From positions 1-25,607 of the IMG/VR virus record IMGVR_UViG_3300032084_000291: a stretch of DNA of 25,607 bases, one strand, 5' to 3'. The position numbers and the translations under genes are program-made. This DNA is from a virus. The notes beneath the pieces were generated by a model that saw only the letters and a program-made list of their open reading frames with translations, searched no databases and was not told where the DNA came from. Shown here piece by piece: positions 8,628-16,369 of the stretch (positions within the stretch are counted from its first letter, which is position 1; each line of letters opens with the position of its first letter).

Positions 8628-8633
8628 GAACTT

Positions 8634-8639
8634 TATACT
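8634..8639 (+). promoter_or_regulatory. Candidate -10 element after the capsid terminator
   Basis: TATACT matches five of six bases of the sigma-70 -10 consensus, directly after the terminator and about 95 bp before the next gene, where a fresh promoter would be useful. No fitting -35 hexamer is seen 16-18 bases upstream (the terminator stem occupies that place), so the call is weak. The overlapping ACTATAGAA (8638-8646) could instead be part of a phage polymerase promoter. Confidence 0.3.
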
Positions 8640-8657
8640 ATAGAATAAAAAACGAAC

Positions 8658-8720
8658 TAGGAGTAAATTGTCCTACAGACTGACCTAGCAGACTCGCCAA
8701 GACGGTAGGACTTATTTTTT
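8658..8720 (+). ncRNA. Structured leader with alternative pairings (candidate cis-regulatory RNA)
   Basis: GTCCTAC at 8670-8676 can pair with GTAGGAC at 8705-8711 (perfect 7-bp stem, 28-nt loop, followed by TTATTTTTT at 8712-8720) or, through its TCCTA part (8671-8675), with TAGGA at 8658-8662 (5 bp, 8-nt loop). The two structures exclude each other. The first looks like a weak long-loop terminator or a stem just upstream of the GGAG ribosome site (8722-8725). I recognise no Rfam family. The loop holds ACTCGCCAAGACG, similar to a motif in the leader at 24340-24420. Confidence 0.45.
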
Positions 8721-8733
8721 CGGAGAAAAAATT

Positions 8734-9240
8734 ATGGCACAATCAACCTTTTCAGGTCCAGTAAGATCATTGGCTGGCTTTATTTCAGCAGGGAACGCTA
8801 ACGTAGTTAGTCTAACCGCTGACACTTCAATTACGGTAGCTTCTCATTCAGGCAAAGTATTAACATGTAATGATGCAGATGGTAAATTTACTTTACCTTC
8901 TATCGTTGCAACTGCTCCTGGACGAGATGACGATCCAAATCAAACTAACAATCTGGGCGCTACTTTTATATTTATCGTAGAAACTGCTGCAACAGATATG
9001 GACATCTTAACTGACGGAACCGATAAATTTGTTGGTGGTCTTTACACGGGTGTAACTGACGCTACGGGTAAAACGTTTATTTCAGGTGCGTCTAACGACG
9101 TTATCACTATGAACGGAAGCACTAAAGGTGGACTAGCTGGCAGTATCGTAAAAGTAACTGCAATGGCTTCTGCTAAGTATGCGGTGGAAGGAATCATACT
9201 TGGTTCGGGAACACTAGTTACTCCATTCGCTGACGCTTAA
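8734..9240 (+). CDS. Virion structural protein, probable capsid surface (decoration) protein
   Basis: A 168-aa beta-rich protein opening MAQSTFSGPVRSLAGFISAG, a start I recognise from structural proteins coded right after the capsid gene in many marine phages. It is rich in Gly, Ala and Thr and has one Cys, with no signal or membrane segment. GGAG at 8722-8725 lies eight bases before the ATG. It is set off from the capsid gene by a terminator and a structured leader, suggesting separately set expression. Decoration is inferred; head fibre subunit is the main alternative. Confidence 0.75.
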   Translation: MAQSTFSGPVRSLAGFISAGNANVVSLTADTSITVASHSGKVLTCNDADGKFTLPSIVATAPGRDDDPNQTNNLGATFIFIVETAATDMDILTDGTDKFVGGLYTGVTDATGKTFISGASNDVITMNGSTKGGLAGSIVKVTAMASAKYAVEGIILGSGTLVTPFADA

Positions 9241-9255
9241 TATTAGGAGAACATT

Positions 9256-9582
9256 ATGAGTTCATCAGATGTAAAAGCCTCTGTACCTCTAACGTCCACA
9301 GGTCAATTACAGGGAACCATTGGTAGTGGAGCAGGAACAGCAACTAACTTGGGACCGATACGGATTCAATCTGTACAAGCTCAAGCAAGTGCTGCAGATG
9401 CAACTATAAAAGTATATGACGGTACGAGCGCTTCTGGAACTAAACTTCTAATGGAGTTTAAGTTCGGCAGTGCTGCAAACGAATCGTTTGATCATTACTT
9501 ACCTAATGACGGAGTTAAGTTTAATACAGGCGCTTATGTCGTATTGGCTAACTGCGACTTTTTTGTTGCTTATCACTGTTAG
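9256..9582 (+). CDS. Small virion structural protein
   Basis: A 108-aa beta-type protein; the middle (ADATIKVYDGTSASGTKLLM) and the end (NTGAYVVLANCDFFVAYHC) resemble small jelly-roll-like capsid accessory proteins of marine phages. It has a strong ribosome site (AGGAG 9245-9249, six-base spacing) and follows the previous structural gene by 15 bp, so the two are probably co-expressed in similar amounts. The exact place in the virion is unknown. Confidence 0.7.
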   Translation: MSSSDVKASVPLTSTGQLQGTIGSGAGTATNLGPIRIQSVQAQASAADATIKVYDGTSASGTKLLMEFKFGSAANESFDHYLPNDGVKFNTGAYVVLANCDFFVAYHC

Positions 9583-9584
9583 TA

Positions 9585-10256
9585 ATGGCAACCTCTGGCA
9601 CTCGCGCATTTAATTTAGATGTTGCGACAGCAATAGAAGAAGCATACGAACTTGCGGGTTTAGAAGCCCGCACTTCGTATGACGCAGTTACTGCTCGTCG
9701 TTCTTTAAATATCATGTTTGCTGATTGGTCAAACAGAGGTATTCAAATGTGGGAAGTTTCTAAAGTAGAGCTAACACTTACTGAAGGAGACAATGATTAT
9801 TCTATTAACGCTTACGATATTGATATTTTAGATGCTTATATTCAAAGAACTGTAAACGGTATTGTTACAGACTACACGTTAGACAGAATAGATCGTAATG
9901 AATATGTGGGAATTCCTAACAAAGCAACAAAAGCAAGACCAACTGAGTTTTGGTTAGAACGTTTGAAAACTCCTGTTATTCACCTTTATCCAACACCAGA
10001 GAACTCAACGGACAAACTCATTTACTATTCTTGGCAAAGAATTGAAGATGCCAGTGCGTCTGCTCAAGACGTAGACATTCCAAGTCGTTTCATGCCTTGC
10101 TTAGCTTCAGGATTAGCTTATTATTTGTGTTTAAAAAAGAATACTCAAAAACTTCCAATTATTAAACAACAATATGAGCAAGACTTAGCCAATGCTTTAA
10201 AGTATGATGAAGACCGTTCTTCCATAAGACTTGTTCCTAAGCATGAGTATATATAA
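9585..10256 (+). CDS. Head-tail adaptor (head completion) protein, P22 gp4-like by position
   Basis: In short-tailed phages an adaptor ring binds the portal after packaging and carries the tail. This 223-aa protein shows the helical N-terminal block I associate with such adaptors: AIEEAYELAGLEARTSYDAV followed by ARRSLNIMFADWSNRGIQMW, then a beta part (LTEGDNDYSI, VIHLYPTPENS) and a C-terminal helix (PIIKQQYEQDLANALKYDED). The start follows the previous stop after two bases without a ribosome site, so re-initiation is likely, and the stop overlaps the next start (TAATG). P22 gp4 homology is a fold-level judgement. Confidence 0.75.
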   Translation: MATSGTRAFNLDVATAIEEAYELAGLEARTSYDAVTARRSLNIMFADWSNRGIQMWEVSKVELTLTEGDNDYSINAYDIDILDAYIQRTVNGIVTDYTLDRIDRNEYVGIPNKATKARPTEFWLERLKTPVIHLYPTPENSTDKLIYYSWQRIEDASASAQDVDIPSRFMPCLASGLAYYLCLKKNTQKLPIIKQQYEQDLANALKYDEDRSSIRLVPKHEYI

Positions 10257-10621
10257 TGAGCTATGCCAGTGGTAAATATGCACAATTTATATGTGATACT
10301 TGTGGATGGGCTTTTGCATATAAAACAGCAAAAACCACATGGGAAGGAAATAGAGTTTGTGGAGAATGTTACGAACCGAAACATCCTCAATTAGATCCTC
10401 CTCCAATTAGTGTAGATGCGGAAGCCTTATGGAAACCAAGACCAGAAGTGCCCATGCCTCAATCTCAGTTGGGCGCAGTAACTACAGAAGACCCTTCGTC
10501 TGCTGTTATTGATTCCAGAGGAACGAATGCAATGTCCTTTACAGATGATCGCATAGGAAGTAAATTTGAGGGAGAAGAAGGAACAGGTGAACTTGGCGAT
10601 ATAACAGTGAGTACAACATAA
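10256..10621 (+). CDS. Zinc-ribbon-like phage structural or assembly protein
   Basis: A 121-aa protein with two CxxC pairs, CDTC (C13, C16) and CGEC (C35, C38), 18 residues apart, as in a treble-clef or zinc-ribbon knuckle. It then has EPKHPQLDPPP and a long acidic, probably disordered tail. I recall the MSYASGKYA..EWxG..EPKHPQ layout as a recurrent protein between adaptor genes of marine phages; in many of those the Cys residues are absent. It starts on the last base of the preceding stop and ends on the first base of the next start, so it is tightly coupled to both adaptor genes. Role unknown; a small connector component is plausible. Confidence 0.7.
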   Translation: MSYASGKYAQFICDTCGWAFAYKTAKTTWEGNRVCGECYEPKHPQLDPPPISVDAEALWKPRPEVPMPQSQLGAVTTEDPSSAVIDSRGTNAMSFTDDRIGSKFEGEEGTGELGDITVSTT

Positions 10622-11286
10622 TGGCAGGATTTACATACAGTAGTTTAAAAACAGCGATTCAGGATTATTTAGATAATTCTGAAACAACCTTTACTAATAA
10701 CTTAGATAATTTTATTCAAACAACAGAGGAAAGAATCCTAAAAGCGGTTCAGCTTCCTGTGTTTCGTAAAAACGTAACAGGAAGTGTTACGGCTTCTGAT
10801 ACCTATTTAGCGGCTCCTGATGATTTTTTATCGCCCTTTAGTTTGGCTTTAATAGATGGAAGCAGTAATTATAGTTATTTATTGCTAAAACATGTTTCCT
10901 GGATTCGAGACTACACTCCCGCCGTAGCTACAACTGGGGAACCCCTTTACTATGCTATTTTTGATAACGACAGTTTTATATTGGCACCCACCCCTAATTC
11001 TAACTACAGCGTAGAACTTCACTATTACTATCGTCCTAATTCATTGACAACCGTTAGCTCTAGTAGTCAAACATGGTTATCTGAGAATGCTCCTAATGCG
11101 ATGTTGTATGGTTCTTTAGTAGAAGGAGCGGTGTTCATGAAATCTGACCCTCAAACAATCGCTTTATACGATAGTAAATTTCAAGAAGCATTAGGAATGT
11201 TAAAACTTTTGGGAGAATTTAAAGATGTCAGAGATGAAGCTAGAAACGACCAAATAAAAATTTTAGCACAAACTCCTGATGTCTAA
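10621..11286 (+). CDS. Second head-tail adaptor-like protein
   Basis: A 221-aa protein whose N-terminus (TYSSLKTAIQDYLDNSETTF, then LDNFIQTTEERILKAVQLPV) matches the helical start of adaptor proteins of the kind seen in SU10-like and related podoviruses. A beta part with YLAAPDDFLSPFSL and PLYYAIFDNDSFILAPTPNS and a C-terminal helix follow. Coupled to the zinc-ribbon gene by TAATG. Two adaptor-like genes in one cluster imply a multi-ring neck between portal and tail hub. The last eight bases overlap the next gene. Confidence 0.7.
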   Translation: MAGFTYSSLKTAIQDYLDNSETTFTNNLDNFIQTTEERILKAVQLPVFRKNVTGSVTASDTYLAAPDDFLSPFSLALIDGSSNYSYLLLKHVSWIRDYTPAVATTGEPLYYAIFDNDSFILAPTPNSNYSVELHYYYRPNSLTTVSSSSQTWLSENAPNAMLYGSLVEGAVFMKSDPQTIALYDSKFQEALGMLKLLGEFKDVRDEARNDQIKILAQTPDV

Positions 11287-11992
11287 AGAAGCTACGGGCA
11301 AAAAGATCGCCATTGTTGCGATGGGTAAAAGTCAAATAGATTATCATTTGTCCATAAGTCACAGTCAAGAATATGATGAAGTTTGGGCGATTGGCTCAAT
11401 GTGCGCTGTTGTAAAAGCAGATAGAGCGTTTATTATGGATCCTGCCACAAGATTTTTTGACACATTTGATGCGGGTCCTCAAACCCACGTTATGCGCAGA
11501 ACATTGCCAAGGTTAGATATTCCAATTTATTCTTGTGTAAAAGATGTTCGTGTTCCTGGCATCGTTCTTTATCCTTTAGAGGAAGTCATTCAGAAAACAG
11601 GTTGTTCTTATTTTAATAATTCTATTTCCTACGCTATTGCTTATGCGTTGTACCAAGAAGTTGATTCTATTAATATGTTTGGCGCTGATTTTACATATAA
11701 AACCAATGTACATTTCGGAGAGATGGGACGAGCATGCTGTGAGTTTTGGTTATCTAAATGTATACAAAAAAGAATCGATGTATCGATTGCTCCAACATCT
11801 TCTCTATTAGATACGAATGTTCCTATACAAGAAAAATTATATGGGTATCATAGATTAGAGGATCCGCCAGTTGTTTACTCTGATCAAGGTGAATTAGCTA
11901 TTGGAAAAACCTCAGAAGTTTTAAAAGAAAAACCAATTACAGGGCTTTCTGGAAGAAAAGATATAGGACCTCCAGAACCAGAGAAATATTAA
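11279..11992 (+). CDS. Rossmann-like protein with DUF115/GT42 sialyltransferase-like motifs
   Basis: The 237-aa protein opens with a strand-turn-helix KKIAIVAMGKSQIDYHLSIS (8-27), then a second strand DEVWAIGSMCAVVKADRAFI ending in MDP (53-55). Around residues 109-140 it has CSYFNNSISYAIAYALYQEV then DSINMFGADFTY, which resembles the 'serine-containing helix, strand, G-x-D-F' segment of GT42 sialyltransferases and DUF115/MptE-like proteins. No signal peptide or membrane segment. It overlaps the adaptor gene by 8 bp and ends in TAATG with the next gene, so it is made with connector proteins although it looks like an enzyme. Activity unproven: a nucleotide-sugar transferase, a nucleotide-binding structural protein or an inactive relative are all possible. 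Confidence 0.65.
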   Translation: MSKEATGKKIAIVAMGKSQIDYHLSISHSQEYDEVWAIGSMCAVVKADRAFIMDPATRFFDTFDAGPQTHVMRRTLPRLDIPIYSCVKDVRVPGIVLYPLEEVIQKTGCSYFNNSISYAIAYALYQEVDSINMFGADFTYKTNVHFGEMGRACCEFWLSKCIQKRIDVSIAPTSSLLDTNVPIQEKLYGYHRLEDPPVVYSDQGELAIGKTSEVLKEKPITGLSGRKDIGPPEPEKY

Positions 11993-12282
11993 TGCAAACA
12001 GATAAATTTGAAATATCTATAGGAAATTTAGGGGTAAAAACGACTCACCACAGAGGGCATACTCCAGAAGAAGTTGCGGAAATGGCAACTGATAAAATTA
12101 TTTCGGTAAGTGATACAGCACCGCCGCAAATTAAAGCACAGGCGCATGCTTTTAAAAATTTGTGTCAAAAAATTATTACTCATTATATGCATGAGGCAAT
12201 TAAAAACCATATGTGTACAATAGGTAATCAACTAGAACAGCAAGGTCATAAGGACTTAGCTGAAATTATAAGGAGACTATAA
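11992..12282 (+). CDS. Conserved-type small phage protein, unknown function
   Basis: A 96-aa His-rich, mainly helical protein. The N-terminal beta part (KFEISIGNLGVKTTHHRG) leads to HTPEEVAEMATDKI, then DTAPPQIKAQAHAFKNLCQK and GHKDLAEIIRRL. I recall this architecture in the connector region of many phages and prophages with no known role. Its start overlaps the previous stop and its stop overlaps the next start (TAATG), and the next gene's AAGGAG lies inside it. Confidence 0.72.
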   Translation: MQTDKFEISIGNLGVKTTHHRGHTPEEVAEMATDKIISVSDTAPPQIKAQAHAFKNLCQKIITHYMHEAIKNHMCTIGNQLEQQGHKDLAEIIRRL

Positions 12283-12713
12283 TGGCTATAACACAAGCGA
12301 TGTGTACTTCTTTTAAGAAAGAACTTCTTGAGGGAACGCACAACTTTAAAGCGAGTGGAGGAAACTCTTTTAAACTTGCTTTATATACTAGCTCTGCGAC
12401 TATGAGTGCTGCTACTACAGCCTATAGCACAGGACAAGAAGCGTCAGGCACAAACTATACTGCGGGTGGAGCAGCTTTAACAAACGTCAATCCTACAACA
12501 TCAGGAACAACTGCGTTTACTGATTTTGCTGATTTGACTTTTGGAACAGCTACTATTACTGCAAGAGGTTGTATGATTTATAATGATACAGCCAGTGGTG
12601 ATCCATCTGTTGCAGTTTTTGATTTCGGTGGAGACAAAACAAGTACAGCAGGTAGTTTTACAATATCTTTTCCAACCGCAGACGCAAGTAACGCTGTTAT
12701 TAGAATAGCGTAG
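12282..12713 (+). CDS. Virion structural protein, beta-type (tail or minor structural)
   Basis: A 143-aa protein starting MAITQAMCTSFKKELLEGTH, with FKLALYTSSATMSAATTAY and a Gly/Ala/Thr-rich beta body. I recognise the N-terminal helix plus 'FKLALYTS' strand as a widespread small structural protein of marine phages, often labelled minor tail protein. Strong ribosome site (AGGAG 12271-12275, six-base spacing) points to high expression. Exact location in the virion is inferred. Confidence 0.72.
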   Translation: MAITQAMCTSFKKELLEGTHNFKASGGNSFKLALYTSSATMSAATTAYSTGQEASGTNYTAGGAALTNVNPTTSGTTAFTDFADLTFGTATITARGCMIYNDTASGDPSVAVFDFGGDKTSTAGSFTISFPTADASNAVIRIA

Positions 12714-12721
12714 GTTAGCCA

Positions 12722-13417
12722 ATGGCTAATATTACTGGCTGGGGTCGAGGTACTTGGGGTCAAGGCACTTGGGGAGAGCCTATACCTGTTGTACTTACAG
12801 GCTTGGCTGGTACAGGTGCAGTTGGTTCGTTAAGCATAAGTGCTGATGCTAATGTCAGTGAAACAGGAGTAGCAGGAACAGGAGCCGTTGGCTCACTTAC
12901 TATTACAGGTGTTGCAAACGTATCTGTAACAGGACTAGCAGGAACCACTGCTTTAGGAACTGAAACTGTTAGTGGCGATGCCAATGTCAGTGAAACGGGT
13001 GTTGCTGGAACAGGGGCTGTTGGCACAGTTATTGCTAATGGTACAGCTATTACAGGTGTTAGTGGTACGGCATCGACTGTTTCTCAAGGCGATGAGACTG
13101 TTACTTGTGATGCCAATGTTTATCCAACAGGATTAGCGGGAACAAGTGCATTAGGTACATTAAGTCTTGTAACAAATAATATTATTTCTGTTACACAAAG
13201 TGCTAGTACAGGACAAACTGGAGACCTTACTCCTCAAGCAAGTGCAGGAGTTTCAGTTACAGGAGTTAGCGCAACTGGAGCAGTTAGTCAATTACAAGTT
13301 TGGGGAAAAATTGTTCCTTCGCAAACACCAAATTACACAGAAGTAACGGAAACTCAGGATCCGAGTTGGACAGAAGTAACGGAAACTCAGGATCCAGGAT
13401 GGAAGGAAGTTGCTTAA
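12722..13417 (+). CDS. Repeat-rich fibre-like structural protein with Gly-Trp N-terminus
   Basis: The 231 residues open with GWGRGTWGQGTWGEP, then carry a repeat of 22 residues starting TG[LV]AGT..LG at residues 26, 48, 70 and 92, with degenerate copies near 111, 136 and 180. The C-terminus has an 11-residue repeat (TEVTETQDPSW, TEVTETQDPGW), encoded by exact 26-bp DNA repeats. Such regular Gly/Val/Thr repeats suggest an elongated beta structure on the virion. Start context is weak (TAGG overlapping the previous stop at 12711-12714). A -10-like element for the next gene follows. Function beyond 'structural' is inference. Confidence 0.68.
   Translation: MANITGWGRGTWGQGTWGEPIPVVLTGLAGTGAVGSLSISADANVSETGVAGTGAVGSLTITGVANVSVTGLAGTTALGTETVSGDANVSETGVAGTGAVGTVIANGTAITGVSGTASTVSQGDETVTCDANVYPTGLAGTSALGTLSLVTNNIISVTQSASTGQTGDLTPQASAGVSVTGVSATGAVSQLQVWGKIVPSQTPNYTEVTETQDPSWTEVTETQDPGWKEVA
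13337..13395 (+). repeat. Two exact 26-bp direct repeats, period 33 bp
   Basis: Copies at 13337-13362 and 13370-13395 are identical and spaced by 33 bp, an exact number of codons. They encode the 11-residue C-terminal repeats of the fibre-like protein. Identity at DNA level points to recent duplication. Confidence 0.9.
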
Positions 13418-13435
13418 TTTTTATAAAAAATGCGC

Positions 13436-13441
13436 TATAAT
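13436..13441 (+). promoter_or_regulatory. Candidate promoter -10 before the long fibre gene
   Basis: A perfect TATAAT in the 44-bp gap before the fibre gene, preceded by the AT palindrome TTTTTATAAAAA (13418-13429). A TTGCTT lies 20 bases upstream, longer than the ideal spacer, so -35 support is poor. The transcript would have a very short leader. Confidence 0.4.
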
Positions 13442-13461
13442 CAATAAATTGGAGACAGAAC

Positions 13462-15777
13462 ATGGCAACTTATGTAAATAATTTAAGATTGAAAGAAATC
13501 GCAACGGGCGATGAATCGGGAACGTGGGGAACGAGTACCAACACGAATCTCGAGTTGATCGGGGAAGCACTTGGTATAGGCACTGAAGCCATAACTACCA
13601 ATGCAGACACACATTCAACTGTTGTAGCAGATGGTTCTGCTGATGCAGGCAGAGCCATGTATCTTAAATACACTGGTACGTTAGATTCAGCTTGTACGAT
13701 TACAATTACTCCAAACACTATGAAACGAGTTCAAATAATTGAAAACGCTACCAGTGGATCGCAAAATATTATTATTTCACAAGGCTCTGGAGCAAATGTA
13801 ACGATTGGAAATGGTAAAGTAGCAATAGTACAACTCGATGGTGCTGGTTCTGGAGCAGCAGTATTGGATGCTTTGACTGATCTACAAGTTACAGATACTT
13901 TATCGGTTAATGGAACAACTATAACTCTTGGCGATGGAACAGCAGAAGATACAAAACTTGTATTCGATGGTAATGCACAAGATTTTTATATTGGACTAGA
14001 TGATTCAGCCGATGATTTACTTATTGGTCTAGGTTCAACAGTAGGCACTACACCAATCATTTCTGTCGATGAGAACAAAGATGTTGCGATCCCAGATGGC
14101 GGATTAACCATTACGACAAGCGATAATACCGATCAGCTTTCACTTATATCTACGGATGCTGATTCAGCAGTTGGTCCAAATCTTAGAATGTATCGAAACT
14201 CAGGATCACCAGCAGACGGAGATATGTTGGGCGCTATTGAGTTTGAAGGCAGAAACGATAACTCGCAAGATGTGATTTATGCTGAATTGTTTAGTGAAAC
14301 TTATGATGTTTCGGATGGCACAGAAGATGGTCGATTCTTTATAAAAACAATGGTTGGTGGAACTCGTACTCATAGAATGTATATGAATTTCAATGAAACT
14401 AATTTCAATGAAGGTGGTGGAGATATAGACTTCAGAGTCGAGAGCAACGGCAGTGCCAATATGCTCTTTATTGATGGTGGTAATAATAATGTTCATATAG
14501 CAAATAACTCAACAGGGTTTCATTCATCTGTTCAACCACTTATTGTAGGTTCAGGTTCAGGTGACGAAGGAATGACAATATTCTCAGGTTCTAGTAATAA
14601 AGGAAAATTAGGTTTTGCTGATAGTGCTAGTGATGATTCAGGTTCTTATCGTGGATATTTACAATACGATCATTCTGGAGACAATTTAAATATTGGTACT
14701 GCAGGAAGTGAGGTTATGAGAATAGACAGCTCTGGAAAAGTCGGAATCGGCACCACAAGTCCTTCTGCAATGCTTCATTTGTATAAAGCCACAGGTTCAG
14801 GTGCTTTAGAGCCAGAACTAATAATAGAAAATAATCACAATACATCTTCGGTGACAGATGGCGCAGGTAGATTAACTTTCTATAGTGATGACAGCAATAA
14901 TTCAGGCATACCTGATAATGCTTGGCTTGGTCAAGTCAGATTTATGGGAGATGATAAAGATGGTTCAGCTACAGAGTTTGAATATGCTTATATGGTCGGT
15001 CAAGCAAGAGATGCAGGCAGTGGGTCAGCAAGAAAAGGCGGGTTTTCTTTTTATACAAGAAATGGTAATTCTATAACTGAAACTGTAACTATTACAGAAG
15101 ATAAGGTTGGAATCGGCACTACAAGTCCTCAAAAGATACTTCACACTGCAAGTAATGGAATTAGAATTGACAGAGGCGGTGGCGGTTCTTATTGGGATAT
15201 TGGACCTGACGGAACAAATGATTTTAAATTTGTACCTAATGGAAGTGAAGTTGCAAGAATTACTACAGATGGAAATTTGTTGTTGGGTACAACCTCAAAC
15301 TATTCTCCTGCTGGAAGAATGGCTGTAAAATCTATTGCAAATGGTGGTACAACTCCTGTAGCAAGTTTCCAAGCTAATACATCAACATCTTCGGGTTCTC
15401 TTATTGTATTTTATTCAGGAGATGGAAGTGAAGTAGGCTCTATTGGTATGTCTAACCTTAATGCAGGCTCTGCTGTTGCATATAACACTTCTTCAGATGC
15501 AAGATTAAAAGATGTCACAGGCGAAGCAAAAGGTCTTGAAGTGATTAACGCTTTAAAACCTGTTGCTTTCAACTGGAAATCAGACAACGCAGAAGATGAA
15601 GGCTTGCTGGCTCAAGAAGTTAAAGAAATTGTACCCAATGCTGTATCTCAAGGCGAAGATGAATACTATCAAATGGACTACAGCAAACTCGTCACACCAC
15701 TGATCAAAGCGGTTCAAGAACTTTCGGCAGAAGTCGAACAATTAAAACAACAAGCACATGATAAGTGCGAAAACTAA
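13462..15777 (+). CDS. Long tail fibre with C-terminal S74 intramolecular chaperone
   Basis: A 771-aa fibre for host recognition. The N-terminus (MATYVNNLRLKEIATGDESG, then TWGTSTNTNLELI) is a recurrent virion-attachment start in marine phages. The middle is beta-rich with two KVGIGTTSP motifs (near residues 426 and 548), typical of phage fibre stems. The end is a peptidase S74 (endosialidase-type chaperone) domain: SSDARLKD gives the Ser678-Lys683 dyad for self-cleavage just before Ser678, then NALKPVAFNWK, EGLLAQEVKEIVPNAV, YSKLVTPLIKAVQELSAEVE and a terminal coiled coil. These domains trimerise the fibre and then cut themselves off. Ribosome site GGAG 13451-13454, seven-base spacing. The receptor-binding part (about 150-660) has no motif I can name. 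Confidence 0.88.
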   Translation: MATYVNNLRLKEIATGDESGTWGTSTNTNLELIGEALGIGTEAITTNADTHSTVVADGSADAGRAMYLKYTGTLDSACTITITPNTMKRVQIIENATSGSQNIIISQGSGANVTIGNGKVAIVQLDGAGSGAAVLDALTDLQVTDTLSVNGTTITLGDGTAEDTKLVFDGNAQDFYIGLDDSADDLLIGLGSTVGTTPIISVDENKDVAIPDGGLTITTSDNTDQLSLISTDADSAVGPNLRMYRNSGSPADGDMLGAIEFEGRNDNSQDVIYAELFSETYDVSDGTEDGRFFIKTMVGGTRTHRMYMNFNETNFNEGGGDIDFRVESNGSANMLFIDGGNNNVHIANNSTGFHSSVQPLIVGSGSGDEGMTIFSGSSNKGKLGFADSASDDSGSYRGYLQYDHSGDNLNIGTAGSEVMRIDSSGKVGIGTTSPSAMLHLYKATGSGALEPELIIENNHNTSSVTDGAGRLTFYSDDSNNSGIPDNAWLGQVRFMGDDKDGSATEFEYAYMVGQARDAGSGSARKGGFSFYTRNGNSITETVTITEDKVGIGTTSPQKILHTASNGIRIDRGGGGSYWDIGPDGTNDFKFVPNGSEVARITTDGNLLLGTTSNYSPAGRMAVKSIANGGTTPVASFQANTSTSSGSLIVFYSGDGSEVGSIGMSNLNAGSAVAYNTSSDARLKDVTGEAKGLEVINALKPVAFNWKSDNAEDEGLLAQEVKEIVPNAVSQGEDEYYQMDYSKLVTPLIKAVQELSAEVEQLKQQAHDKCEN

Positions 15778-15789
15778 GAGGAAACTAAA

Positions 15790-16134
15790 ATGGCAATAAC
15801 TTATGAATGGGATGTAAAAACTTGTGATGTTTACCCTTCAAAAAGCGGAAAATCAAATGTTGTCCATAATGTTCATTGGAGGCTCACAGCCGAAGACGAT
15901 GCCAATCAAGATGCAGATGGAAATAACATCACTGCAAGCGTGTATGGCTCACAAGGCTTGGATACATCTGATCTATCCAGTTTTACAAATTGGTCCAGTT
16001 TGAACGCATCCAAAGTACAAGGATGGGTTGAAACTGCTATAGGAGCTGATGAAGTAACAGCAATGAAAGCTGGGTTGGATGCACAAATTGGTGAAATAGT
16101 GTCGCCTAGCTCAGTAACTAAAACATTAAGTTAA
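15790..16134 (+). CDS. Conserved phage protein next to the fibre gene (DUF7936-like)
   Basis: A 114-aa protein with the pattern ITYEWDVKTCDVYPS, then VVHNVHWRLTAEDD, a Gly/Asp-rich loop, and FTNWSSLNASKVQGWVETAI. I associate this beta-then-helix layout with a small family (DUF7936) often coded beside fibre genes in marine phages; the assignment is from memory. GAGG at 15778-15781 is eight bases before the ATG. No signal or membrane segment. It may be a fibre-associated structural protein. Confidence 0.68.
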   Translation: MAITYEWDVKTCDVYPSKSGKSNVVHNVHWRLTAEDDANQDADGNNITASVYGSQGLDTSDLSSFTNWSSLNASKVQGWVETAIGADEVTAMKAGLDAQIGEIVSPSSVTKTLS

Positions 16135-16147
16135 AAAAGGAATAGAC

Positions 16148-16369
16148 ATGGCAGAAGCAGCAGAGAATATCATCTCGATTGATGATAAGGAAATTAAGTA
16201 TGACGAGTTGAACGAACAACAAAGATACTGGCATCAACAGATGCTAGACCTTCGCAACAAGCAAACTCGTATTCAGTTTGAATTAGATCAAGTCAACGCA
16301 TCTTTTAGCGTGTTTCAGAACCTTTTTGTGGGTTCTTTGCAAGAAGAGGAAGAACAAGAGGAAAAATAA
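16148..16369 (+). CDS. Small coiled-coil protein (DUF6447-like)
   Basis: A 73-aa protein: a short beta start IISIDDKEIKYDELNEQQ, then a long helix (RYWHQQMLDLRNKQTRIQFE) and an acidic tail (EEEEQEEK). The beta-hairpin plus helix layout resembles DUF6447 proteins of marine phages. AAGGA at 16137-16141 with six-base spacing supports the start. The stop directly abuts the TTG start of the membrane protein downstream. Function unknown. Confidence 0.68.
   Translation: MAEAAENIISIDDKEIKYDELNEQQRYWHQQMLDLRNKQTRIQFELDQVNASFSVFQNLFVGSLQEEEEQEEK

Noticed and set aside
8626-8646. T7-type RNA polymerase promoter at ACTATAGAA
   Set aside because: Only a short core resembles the T7 class, no second matching copy was found in other gaps, and no phage RNA polymerase gene is in the window.
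8651-8711. tRNA or small ribozyme in the leader after the capsid gene
   Set aside because: No cloverleaf arms, CCA context or known ribozyme core could be placed; only the alternative stems remain.
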